DNA of 14,192 bases from Planctomycetota bacterium (lineage in GTDB: Bacteria > Planctomycetota > GCA-002687715), in the NCBI GenBank assembly GCA_013213915.1, contig JABSRK010000061.1, positions 1 to 14,192 of the forward strand, written 5' to 3'. The notes under the pieces are model-generated. The model was not told the DNA's origin. It saw only the letters and a program-made list of their open reading frames with translations, and ran no database searches. The translations under genes and the position numbers were made by a program. Positions 1 through 7,144 of this stretch are shown here, one piece after another (position 1 is the first letter of the stretch; the number at the start of each line of letters is the position of its first letter).

Positions 1-1839
1 GGCGCCAGCAGATCGGCGAACGCGCGGCGATCCACGTGGTTCGCCATGGCTGCCGTGTCTTCGTTCTGCGTCCACAGGTGTCCCGAGTGGAACCACGCGC
101 CGCTGTCGGCGCCGTCGCGCACGAACGCCGGCAGCCCGCGCGCGGCCCCATCGGATCCCGCGGTGACTTCTTGGGACCAGCCTCGCTCCGACGACGTGAA
201 CAGGTGCAGGGACCACCGCACCGCGTTCGAGAACAGGACGTCGAGGCGTCCGTCCTCGTTCACGTCCACGAACCGGAGCCCGGCGTCGTCCCCCTTGGCG
301 TCGACGATGACGGCGCCCTCCGGCAGCGTGTAGGGGAGTCGTTTCCACTCTCGTTTCTCGGGTGACCAGTTGAAGACAGCGGTCTGCTCCGGGTTGCCTA
401 CGACGAACTCGCAGATGCCGTCTCCGTCGATGTCTCGCAGCCGCACGCCGCGGTCCCGACCCTTCTCGCTGGTGAGCACGGGCTGCTCGTCGATGTCGAG
501 TCCTCGAAGCATCCCCTCCGCCTCGATCCAGCGCTCACCATCGAACCGCCAGCCTCCCTGCACGGACTCGTTGCGGACGATCAACGCCGCGTGTCCTGAC
601 GAATCCACGATCCCGAACCGCGCGCCGGCGTCCACGACAACCGGGAACTCAGATTCGGCGAAGCGTCGCGTGTCGGGAGACCAGCGTCGCGTGCGTCGCA
701 CACGTTCGTTGCCGATGACCACGTCCTGGTAGCCATCCCCGTCGACGTCGAGTATGCGGACGCCGTTATCGCTGCCGTCGGGGCGGCGGAGTGGCTCGCC
801 CATGAGGAGGTTGTGATCCAGTCGCTCCTGAACGTCTCGCATGGAGAGGAACCGCACGCGCTCTCCGAACTGGGCGCGGGTCTGGCGGATGATGTTGATC
901 ACCTGGTCGTTGCGGATCCAGCCGTGGGGATGGAAGACGAACGTGAACAGGCCCTGCTTGATGACGGTCGCGTTGATCGCCGCCAACAGGTCGATCACGG
1001 TCTCGCTCTTGTTTGGTCCGTGGAGGTGCTGCGCCTCCCAGTCGCTCGGGACGACGCACGGAAATTCCCAGGCAACGCGACCGATGACGTAGGGGTATGG
1101 GTAGTTCTCGATGGTGTTGACGAACGATCGGTCGCGGGGGAGGTACTTGGCGAATCGGGGGCGTCCGGCGCGGTCCTCGACGACATCCAGGGGCAGCGCG
1201 GGATCGTCTGCGGTGAACACGTTGAACACCGAGCTGTCCACGGTGAGGAAGTGCCCCGCCGCGGTCTTGCGCGAGAAGATCTCGGAGAAGAACCGCGGGC
1301 TCACGGAGTTGATGGAGTCGCAGCAGGGCATGCGGAACCCGACGGGCCGGTTGCCCGGGATGCTGCCGACCATGTCCACGCATCGCTCATAGGTGGAGCG
1401 GGCGCCGGCGAGCCCGCCCTGGTTGAGCAGGGGGCAGGGGTGGTCGACGGTGTGGACCTCGATGGTGACCCCCTCATCGAGCCACTTCTGGAGGTGTTTG
1501 TGGGTCGGATCGACGGAGTTGGTCAGGATGCTCAGGGGCGCCCGCCCGCCGTCCTCTTTCAGGCAATCGAGCACCGGACGCAGCCACGCTTCGTAGCGTC
1601 CGATGTCGTTCATGTCATCGATGGACAGCAGAACGACGGCGTCCACACCGTCCTCGCCGACCCACTGGGGGGTCACCAGCCGCCCCGTGGCGAGCGACGG
1701 GTAGTAAGGGTCGTTGCGGTCGAGGGACGCGAGCCGGTTGCCGCCGACGTTCCGAGCCGGTCCTTGCCCGGCTACGGGAGGCACCCAGATGGCGCTCAGC
1801 AGGGCCAACAGAAGGGCGGCGCGTCTGGCGGACGTCCAT
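1..1839 (-). CDS. Secreted NodB-like polysaccharide deacetylase with FG-GAP/VCBS repeats (partial, apparent frameshift near start)
   Basis: About 612 codons are visible; the 3' end lies beyond the left edge. Residues about 60-310 resemble the NodB carbohydrate-esterase fold: LSIDDMND (near residue 70, metal-binding Asp pair), HTVDH (near 130, the H-x3-H metal motif), FRMPCCDS (near 168) and FVFHPHGW (near 298). They are followed by FG-GAP-like repeats, LDVDGDGYQDVVIGN (near 362), IDGDGICEFVVGN (near 467) and VNEDGRLDVLFSN (near 520). By family it would act on N-acyl or O-acyl groups of polysaccharides outside the cytoplasm; the substrate is unknown. Planctomycete proteins ending in similar repeats often continue into a haem-binding CxxCH region, so the missing C-terminus may hold one (inference). 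The start is odd. The ATG at 1839 gives MDVRQTRR, but the hydrophobic signal core LLLALLSAIWVPPVAGQ lies one base out of frame. One extra base in the GGG run at 1814-1816 explains this. Otherwise a CTG (1883) or TTG (1808) start is needed. It is the last visible gene of the DUF1080 operon. Confidence 0.8.
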
Positions 1840-1879
1840 GAGCGCGACCCCGAAGGCGCGTCGTTCGCTTGCGCCGGGC

Positions 1880-2076
1880 TCAGAAGCCGAGGCCCCTGGT
1901 GGTGAGCCTGATCCGGCAGAGGAACATGTGGGCGGTCATGTACAGCACGGAGCCGTCATCGCCGAAGCCGCAGTTCGCCGTCTTCTGGCCTGTGCGGCGC
2001 AGCCCGCGGCGGACAGCAATACGAAGGCACACAGGGTGGCGCCCGCACGCGCAGTCGGACCTGTGGGGCTCGTCAT
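1880..2076 (-). pseudogene. Remnant of an SMP-30/gluconolactonase-like lipoprotein gene (internal deletion)
   Basis: The ATG at 2076 opens a lipoprotein-like signal peptide (MTSPTGPTARAGATLCAF, then VLLSAAGC with Cys26). Within a few codons this frame stops making sense. In another frame of the same strand, ending at the TGA at 1880-1882, one reads GQKTANCGFGDDGS, VLYMTAHMF and LCRIRLTTRGLGF. I recognise this as the C-terminal strand pair of SMP-30/gluconolactonase beta-propellers. Intact members are roughly 300 residues, so signal peptide and tail remain while nearly all the catalytic propeller is missing, with the junction around 1975-1995. The ATG lies 11 bases after the DUF1080 stop and the remnant ends 40 bases before the deacetylase ATG, so it sits in operon position. 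An assembly collapse could look the same. The family assignment of the tail is fairly secure; the deletion is inference. Confidence 0.65.
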
Positions 2077-2087
2077 GGTCTTTCTCT

Positions 2088-2831
2088 CTATTGCTTGGAC
2101 TTCAGGCGGCGGATCTTGATGTTGCGGAACGAGATCTTCGCCCCGTGATCTTGCAGTCCGATGTGGCCGTTCGCTGTCTCGCCGAAGCCCTTCCAGTTCT
2201 TGAACTTGCTCTTGGCGACGCGCGCGTTCCAGTCGTCGGAGCCGATCTGGTAGTCGGCGATCCTCTTGCCGTTGAACCAGTGAGTGCCGTGTCCGTTGAC
2301 CATCCGGATGGTGACCGAGTTCCATCCGTCGGGGTGGATGATCTTGTCGCCCTCACATTCGATGTCGTAGAGCGCATAAAGCCCACCCGCGGATGTCGAT
2401 GCCTTCCCGCCCGTGCGCTCGATCTGAATCTCCGGCGCGACCTTGTAGATCGGCCCCTTCACCGACGGATCGACGCGAAACAGGATGCCGCTGTTGCCCG
2501 CCGTCTTCCAGTCCAGCTTGAGCTCGAAGTTCTCGTAGGTCTCGGTGGTGTAGATGTCGCCGCCGCCCTTACCCAGGGTCAGCGTCTCGGCCCAGACGGT
2601 CCACTTGTCGAGCTTCAGGGGCTTCTTGGTCTTCCAGCTGCTCCAACCCGCGGCGGTTTCACCGTCGAACAGCAGTTTGAAACCCTGCTTCTTCTCGGCG
2701 TCCGTCAGGACGTTCGGCCGCTTGACGTCGGAGGCCTTCAACAGCGGCTTCGCCCGGACCTGTGCGACGAGGGATGCGTGAAGGGCCAGGAACGCGAAAC
2801 AGCAGATCAGCGCGGCTCGCAGGTTGGACAT
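2088..2831 (-). CDS. Secreted DUF1080 protein (3-keto-disaccharide hydrolase family)
   Basis: A complete 247-residue protein. Residues 1 to about 27 form a signal peptide (MSNLRAALICCFAFLALHAS, cleavage near SLVAQVRA). The rest is one DUF1080 domain, a concanavalin-like beta-sandwich. The hallmarks are FKLLFDGETAAGW (near residue 51), KWTVWAETLTLGKGGGDIYT, FELKLDWKTAGNSGILFRVD, the Ile-Glu strand IQIERTGG and a closing GHIGLQDHGAKISFRNIKIR. The family includes enzymes that hydrolyse 3-keto-glycosides after oxidation of a sugar by a GFO/IDH/MocA dehydrogenase; other members may only bind carbohydrate. It should act in the periplasm or outside the cell. The start is supported by an AAGGAA ribosome-binding site about 7 bases upstream of the ATG. 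It is the first gene of the minus-strand operon, followed after 11 bases by the gluconolactonase remnant. Sugar-active families in all three positions suggest carbohydrate breakdown. No damage is seen. Confidence 0.92.
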   Translation of the reverse strand: MSNLRAALICCFAFLALHASLVAQVRAKPLLKASDVKRPNVLTDAEKKQGFKLLFDGETAAGWSSWKTKKPLKLDKWTVWAETLTLGKGGGDIYTTETYENFELKLDWKTAGNSGILFRVDPSVKGPIYKVAPEIQIERTGGKASTSAGGLYALYDIECEGDKIIHPDGWNSVTIRMVNGHGTHWFNGKRIADYQIGSDDWNARVAKSKFKNWKGFGETANGHIGLQDHGAKISFRNIKIRRLKSKQ

Positions 2832-3049
2832 CGTCTTTCCTTTCTTGCGATCGGGGGAGAAAGGAGATCCTACCCGGGGATGAGCCGGATGCTGTCCATA
2901 TTCACGCAGCGGCCGGTCGGAGGCTCATGGGGGGAGCTTTGTCGGCGCTCGCGAACAATCGAGGGACGCGGAACGTGCTCCGATCATGGGGGCCTATATA
3001 ATCGACGGCGCTCTCTACTGCGCCTGGCATTTGATTGCGAGCCGTTGTC
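2832..3049. other. Divergent intergenic region between the DUF1080 and selenoprotein operons
   Basis: 218 bases without a credible gene. It must hold both outward promoters. On the plus strand the TATAAT at 2997-3002 is the only clear element. On the minus strand an AAGGAA ribosome-binding site precedes the DUF1080 start, but no convincing -10/-35 pair is visible. Small open frames here lack coding character. Confidence 0.6.
2997..3002 (+). promoter_or_regulatory. Candidate sigma70-type -10 box upstream of the selenoprotein operon
   Basis: TATAAT, a perfect -10 hexamer, lies in a locally AT-rich patch of an otherwise GC-rich divergent gap (2832-3049), 48 bases before the ATG at 3050. No convincing -35 box is found at 16-18 bases upstream, so the site rests on the -10 alone. 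A transcript from here would have a leader of about 40 bases. Confidence 0.4.
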
Positions 3050-4390
3050 ATGAACCGACTGCTGTACGTGAGCCTCGCGTTACTCGCCTTCGTAACTGTC
3101 GCTCGTTCCCAGGGCGGGGTCGCGGGTGCGAACTCCGAACTTGCGGACGCGGACTTCGCCGCCTTACGCGACCGCATCCGCGTTCGGGAATCGGAGCTCT
3201 CGTGGGAGGGGCTCCCGTGGCTGATCACGTATTACGACGGGCTCGATAAGGCTGCTGAGGAACGTCGCCCGCTCCTGCTCTGGGTGATGAACGGGCATCC
3301 GCTGGGCTGCACGTGAGGCAACGGAGTCGCGGGCCGACGGTCTGTCTGGTCCAACGCTGAGATTCGCGAGCTGAGCCAGAAGTTCGTGTTGTCCACCGAC
3401 GAGGTCTGGCGGTTGCAAGGCGGGCGGGATTCGGTGGCGTATCGCGAGGGTGGCGGGGACGACCCTGAGTGCTGCTCCTTCCAGAAGATGGCGGGGGAGG
3501 GGCACTACGGTCCTGGAGCGGGCACCAAGCAGGGGATCTACGTCTGCACATCCGCGGGCAGGTTTCTGGCGTCCATCAACTCCAACTCGCCCAAGAGCGT
3601 GGCCGCCATGCTTCGCCGGGCGCTCGACGCATGGTCCAAGCTTCCCGAGGCGGAGCGCGCCCCCGCCCCCGCTCACTCCAAGCCTTCTCACCGATGGGAG
3701 TGGAGCTACCCCGAGGACGGCATGGTTCTCGAGGAGACGTTCCGTTACCTGCCCGGCGGAGACGCCGAACGGAAGGGCGCGTTCAACCGCGACTACGCGT
3801 GGTTCAGCGCCGACGAGGCGAAGCTCTTCGTCTCCGCGTCGCCCGCATCCGGTGAGCAGCGCGAGCTCCCGGAGGTTCTGTTCCATCGGTTGGCGCGCCA
3901 GCACCTGCTCAATTCCGTGCGGGGCGAGAGCGGTGCGTTCGCCGCGAGCGAGGTCTCGGGAAGCCTGCATGCGCGGGTGTTGGCCGTCGACGATGACAAG
4001 GTGCGCTTGCGCATCACCGGAACCAGCACGGCGGTCTCCAGCAAGCCGTGGGACCACTGGCGTCCGCAACGGATCGAGGCTCGACTCATCGGCTTCGCGA
4101 CCTTCGACCGCAAGCAGCAGCGTGTCGAGAGGTTCGATCTGGTAGCGAAGGGAACGGTCACCCTGCATGCGACAAGGCAAGGCGGGAAGGTGCGGACGCG
4201 GCCGATCGGCTGGCTCTTCACTCTGGCCCCGCGCGACACCGCCGCTGCGAGGCTCTCGCCGACCCACCTGTACGCCTATGACGCGTCCTGGGTCACCACG
4301 CCCAAGGTTGAGCTGCACGCGCTGCCGAGAAAGTCCATGCGCTCCGGCGGAGCCAAGAAGCGCAAGGACGGTCGTCGACCGTCGCCTTAG
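3050..4390 (+). CDS. Candidate secreted thioredoxin-like selenoprotein (in-frame TGA read as Sec, residue 89)
   Basis: Read through the single TGA at 3314-3316, the frame gives 446 residues. Residues 1 to about 21 are a signal peptide (MNRLLYVSLALLAFVTVARS). Residues about 50-190 look thioredoxin-like: WLITYYDGLDKAAEERRP, the strand LLLWVMNGHPLG, then Cys87-Thr88-Sec89-Gly-Asn-Gly, the segment SVWSNAEIRELSQKFVLSTD, Cys141-Cys142, and QGIYVCTSAGRFLASI with Cys166. The C-terminal half (about 200-446) is a domain I do not recognise, ending in a basic tail. Between the TGA and the stop at 4388 there is no other stop, codon third positions stay G/C-rich, and the helix and strand expected after a thioredoxin active site are present. 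Translation stopping at the TGA would give an 88-residue stub that splits this fold; the next internal start (GTG 3386) has no ribosome-binding site. A SECIS-like hairpin follows the TGA. The upstream TTG at 3035 only adds five residues before the signal peptide. The gene leads a three-gene operon, 10 bases before the cytochrome protein. The alternative is a Cys-to-TGA nonsense mutation. Confidence 0.8.
3314..3316 (+). other. Candidate selenocysteine codon (TGA)
   Basis: This is the only TGA interrupting the gene from 3050 to 4390. Its context is GGC TGC ACG TGA GGC AAC, giving Gly-Cys-Thr-Sec-Gly-Asn in a C-x-U arrangement just after a predicted beta strand, where thioredoxin-fold proteins keep their redox residues. 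Elsewhere in the window TGA acts as a normal stop (for example 7142-7144, 10927-10929, 12168-12170), so general recoding of TGA does not explain it. Confidence 0.75.
3331..3352 (+). promoter_or_regulatory. Bacterial SECIS-like hairpin for selenocysteine insertion
   Basis: In RNA form, GGGCC (3331-3335) pairs with GGUCC (3348-3352), including one G-U pair. GAC (3336-3338) pairs with GUC (3344-3346), U3347 is bulged, and the apical loop is GGUCU (3339-3343). The hairpin begins 14 bases after the TGA and the loop 22 bases after it. The E. coli fdhF SECIS has an upper stem with a bulged U and a loop containing GGUCU, whose G and U contact SelB, a few bases closer to its UGA. The same loop in the right place is strong support. 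The bulge is on the 3' side here, unlike fdhF. Confidence 0.75.
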
Positions 4391-4399
4391 GACAGCGCC

Positions 4400-7144
4400 G
4401 TGTCGTGGGGCCTCCACTACCTTCCCGTCGTGACCCTGGTCGCCATGCTGGCGACCAGCGCATCCAACGGAACCGGGACCGCAACGAGCGTTGCGGAACG
4501 CGGGGCGCGGCGGGTCATCACCAACACGATCGGTATGAAGCTGGCGTTCGCTCCGGCCGGTGCGTTCTCCATGGGTTCCTCGGACGCATCCGGGGATGAG
4601 CGGGCCGACGAGGGGCCACAGCACCCGGTGAAGATCACCAAGCCGTTCTACATCGGCATCTACGAGGTGACCCAGGCCGAGTACCGCAAGGTCATGGGCG
4701 CCAACCCGAGCTACTTCTCTTCTGAGGGAAAGGGCAAGGCGGGCGTCATCGGCCTTGACACTGATCAGTTCCCCGTCGAGCGGGTGAAGGGGAACGAAGC
4801 CGACGACTTCTGTCGCAAGCTGTCCGAGTTGCCGGAGGAGAAGTCGGCGGGGCGAGTCTACCGGCTCCCCACCGAAGCCGAGTGGGAGTACGCGTGTCGG
4901 GCCGGAACGACCACCGAGTTCTCCCTCGGTGACTCACTGTCCTCGCTGCAGGCCAACTTCAACGGTGACCTGGCGTCCGACGGGGCGAAGCGGGGACCGT
5001 TTCTTGCCAGGCCGACCACCGTGGGCTCTTACCGGGCCAATCCGTTCGGTCTGTACGACATGCATGGCAACGTTTCGGAGTGGTGCGCCGACAAGTACGA
5101 CCCGGGCTACTACGGGAAGTCCGCGCCGGAAGATCCACCCGGGCCCACCGGCGGTTCGGGTCGCGTCCTTCGGGGCGGGGCCTGGGGCCACGACGCAGAT
5201 TCCTGCCGATCTGCCTATCGCGACCACAGCATCGATCCCTACGGCTATCGGACCCGCGGGTTCCGCGTGGTGTTGAGCGCCTGGAAGGAACTCCCTGCCA
5301 GCGCGCCTTCGGCAGCCGACGCGTTCGATCCCGTGTTCCAGGACAGCGTGCGTCCGTTCGTCCAGGATCACTGCGTCAGCTGCCATGGCGGGAGGTCGCC
5401 GAAGGGAGGCCTGGCGCTCGACGACTTCGGACACGCAGCGGACGTCGCCACCATCGGTCGCAAACAATGGAAGCTGGTCCGGGACAAGCTCCTCGCCGGG
5501 ACCATGCCGCCCGCCGATGAGGAGCAGCCGCCTGCGGAGGCGAGCGCGTTCGTTCAGGGGTGGATCGAGGATGCGCTCACTGGGATTCCGTTCACAGGAC
5601 CGACGGACCCGGGACACGAGACGATCCGACGGCTCAACCGGGCTGAGTATGGGAATACGATCCGTGATCTCCTGGGTGTTCAGATCAACGCGGCCGAGAC
5701 GCTCCTCAGCGATGACGTGGGCGCGACCGCCGGTGCGCTGACGCTGGCGCCGGTACAGATGGAGCGGTACATGGCCGTCGCCGCGCGTGTCAGCGCCGAG
5801 GTCATCGCGCTCAAGGCCGGCAAGCCGGTTCATCCTGAAGCCCACGCCCGTGTCTTTGGTGCGGTTTCGGGGGACGGAACCTCGAAGGTGGAGACTGTCC
5901 GCGAGATCGTCGGCAGATTGGCGTCGCGGGCGTTCAGGCGTCCGGCGACGCAGGCGGAGATCGACCGACTCAGCGACCTGGCTGAGGAAGGGGCGAAGGG
6001 CGGGAAGACAAACGGGGCGGGCATCGGCGCGGTCCTGGAGGCGATCCTGGTTTCGCCCCACTTCCTGTTCAGGGTGGAGGAGGACCGGCACCCGAACGAT
6101 CCGAAGGCTGTGCGGTCGTTGAACGACCACGAACTCGCCACGCGCATGTCCTACTTCATCTGGAGCAGCATGCCCGACGACGAGCTCTTCACCCTCGCGG
6201 GGGAGGGGTCGCTGTCGAAGAACCTCGCGGCGCAGATCGCGCGCATGCTCGAGGGCCCCAAGGCCACGGCGTTGACGGAGCACTTCGGGGAGGCCTGGCT
6301 GCAGCTCGGGCTGCTGCGCAACGCAGCGCCGGACAAGGGGATCTTTTCGGGCTTCGATGACGCGCTCCGCGAGGACATGGAGACCGAGACCCGTCTGTTC
6401 CTGGCGGCCATTGCGCGGGAAGATCGGAGCATCCTGGACCTGGTGGATGCGAACTTCACGTTCGTGAACCCGCGCCTCGCGCGCCACTACGGGATGAAGG
6501 ACGTGGCGGGGGACGGATTCCGTCGGGTCGCGCTGGACGGTGGACCTCGCGGCGGGCTCCTGACGCACGCGAGCGTGCTGACGCTGACGTCCAATCCCAA
6601 CCGCACCTCGCCGGTGAAGCGGGGGAAGTGGGTCCTGCAGAACATCCTGGGCGCACCGCCGGCGGCGCCGCCTCCAGGGGCGTCAGTGTTGGACGAGAGC
6701 GATGCGGTGGTCGCCTCCGGTTCGTTCCGTGCACGGTTGGAACAACACCGCAAGAACCCGCGCTGTGCTTCCTGTCACCGGAAGATGGACGCCTTGGGGT
6801 TTGCGTTCGAAAACTTCGATGCCATCGGGAGGTGGCGCACCGAAGACGGCGGATTTCCCATCGATGCGTCGGGCACGCTGCCGGGTGACGTCAACTTCCG
6901 CGGACCCCGAGAGCTACGGGCGTTGCTGCGCGGCGACCTCAGGGAAGCGTTCGTGCGCTGCTTCACCGAGAAGATGCTGGCCTACGCCCTCGGCCGCGAG
7001 GTGGAGCACTACGACGAGCCGGCGGTCGAGAAGATCATCGGAGCATTGCGGACAAGCGGTTACCGATTCTCTACCCTGGTGATCGAGGTCATTCGTAGCG
7101 AGCCCTTTCGCAAGCGCCGGGGCCGACGAAAGGAGACCACGTGA
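4400..7144 (+). CDS. SUMF1-domain / c-type cytochrome / DUF1587-1595-1592-1588-1585 fusion protein
   Basis: A complete 914-residue exported protein. The GTG start at 4400 has an AGGA site 7 bases upstream that overlaps the previous stop, and it gives a signal peptide (residues 1 to about 25). Residues about 48-293 are a formylglycine-generating-enzyme (SUMF1) fold: FAPAGAFSMGS, IYEVTQAEYRKVMG, LPTEAEWEYACRAGT, GNVSEWCADKYD, VLRGGAWG and a closing RTRGFRVV. The two catalytic cysteines of true FGE (human Cys336/Cys341) are not evident; the only nearby Cys is 269 in DSCRSAYR, which aligns outside those positions. Residues about 305-390 carry a c-type haem motif, C325-V-S-C328-H329. Then come DUF1587 (ETIRRLNRAEYGNTIRDLLG, near 407), DUF1595 (near 497), DUF1592 (HFLFRVEE to near 690), DUF1588 with a second motif C789-A-S-C792-H793, and DUF1585 (near 840-905). 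The function of this planctomycete cytochrome family is unsettled; extracytoplasmic electron transfer or polymer oxidation is possible. The gene overlaps the DUF1552 gene by 4 bases. Confidence 0.93.
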   Translation: MSWGLHYLPVVTLVAMLATSASNGTGTATSVAERGARRVITNTIGMKLAFAPAGAFSMGSSDASGDERADEGPQHPVKITKPFYIGIYEVTQAEYRKVMGANPSYFSSEGKGKAGVIGLDTDQFPVERVKGNEADDFCRKLSELPEEKSAGRVYRLPTEAEWEYACRAGTTTEFSLGDSLSSLQANFNGDLASDGAKRGPFLARPTTVGSYRANPFGLYDMHGNVSEWCADKYDPGYYGKSAPEDPPGPTGGSGRVLRGGAWGHDADSCRSAYRDHSIDPYGYRTRGFRVVLSAWKELPASAPSAADAFDPVFQDSVRPFVQDHCVSCHGGRSPKGGLALDDFGHAADVATIGRKQWKLVRDKLLAGTMPPADEEQPPAEASAFVQGWIEDALTGIPFTGPTDPGHETIRRLNRAEYGNTIRDLLGVQINAAETLLSDDVGATAGALTLAPVQMERYMAVAARVSAEVIALKAGKPVHPEAHARVFGAVSGDGTSKVETVREIVGRLASRAFRRPATQAEIDRLSDLAEEGAKGGKTNGAGIGAVLEAILVSPHFLFRVEEDRHPNDPKAVRSLNDHELATRMSYFIWSSMPDDELFTLAGEGSLSKNLAAQIARMLEGPKATALTEHFGEAWLQLGLLRNAAPDKGIFSGFDDALREDMETETRLFLAAIAREDRSILDLVDANFTFVNPRLARHYGMKDVAGDGFRRVALDGGPRGGLLTHASVLTLTSNPNRTSPVKRGKWVLQNILGAPPAAPPPGASVLDESDAVVASGSFRARLEQHRKNPRCASCHRKMDALGFAFENFDAIGRWRTEDGGFPIDASGTLPGDVNFRGPRELRALLRGDLREAFVRCFTEKMLAYALGREVEHYDEPAVEKIIGALRTSGYRFSTLVIEVIRSEPFRKRRGRRKETT

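Noticed and set aside
813..1841. Plus-strand open frame of 342 codons opposite the deacetylase gene
   Set aside because: It mirrors the codon pattern of the minus-strand gene, which has NodB motifs and FG-GAP repeats; no sensible start or product on the plus strand.
3386..4390. Separate gene starting at GTG 3386, after the TGA
   Set aside because: It has no ribosome-binding site and starts in the middle of a thioredoxin-like fold. The same frame continues upstream through the TGA to a signal peptide, so readthrough explains the data better.
4934..6568. Long minus-strand open frame opposite the SUMF1/DUF1592 gene
   Set aside because: Arg-rich composition with no domain; the plus-strand protein has several recognisable domains over the same span.
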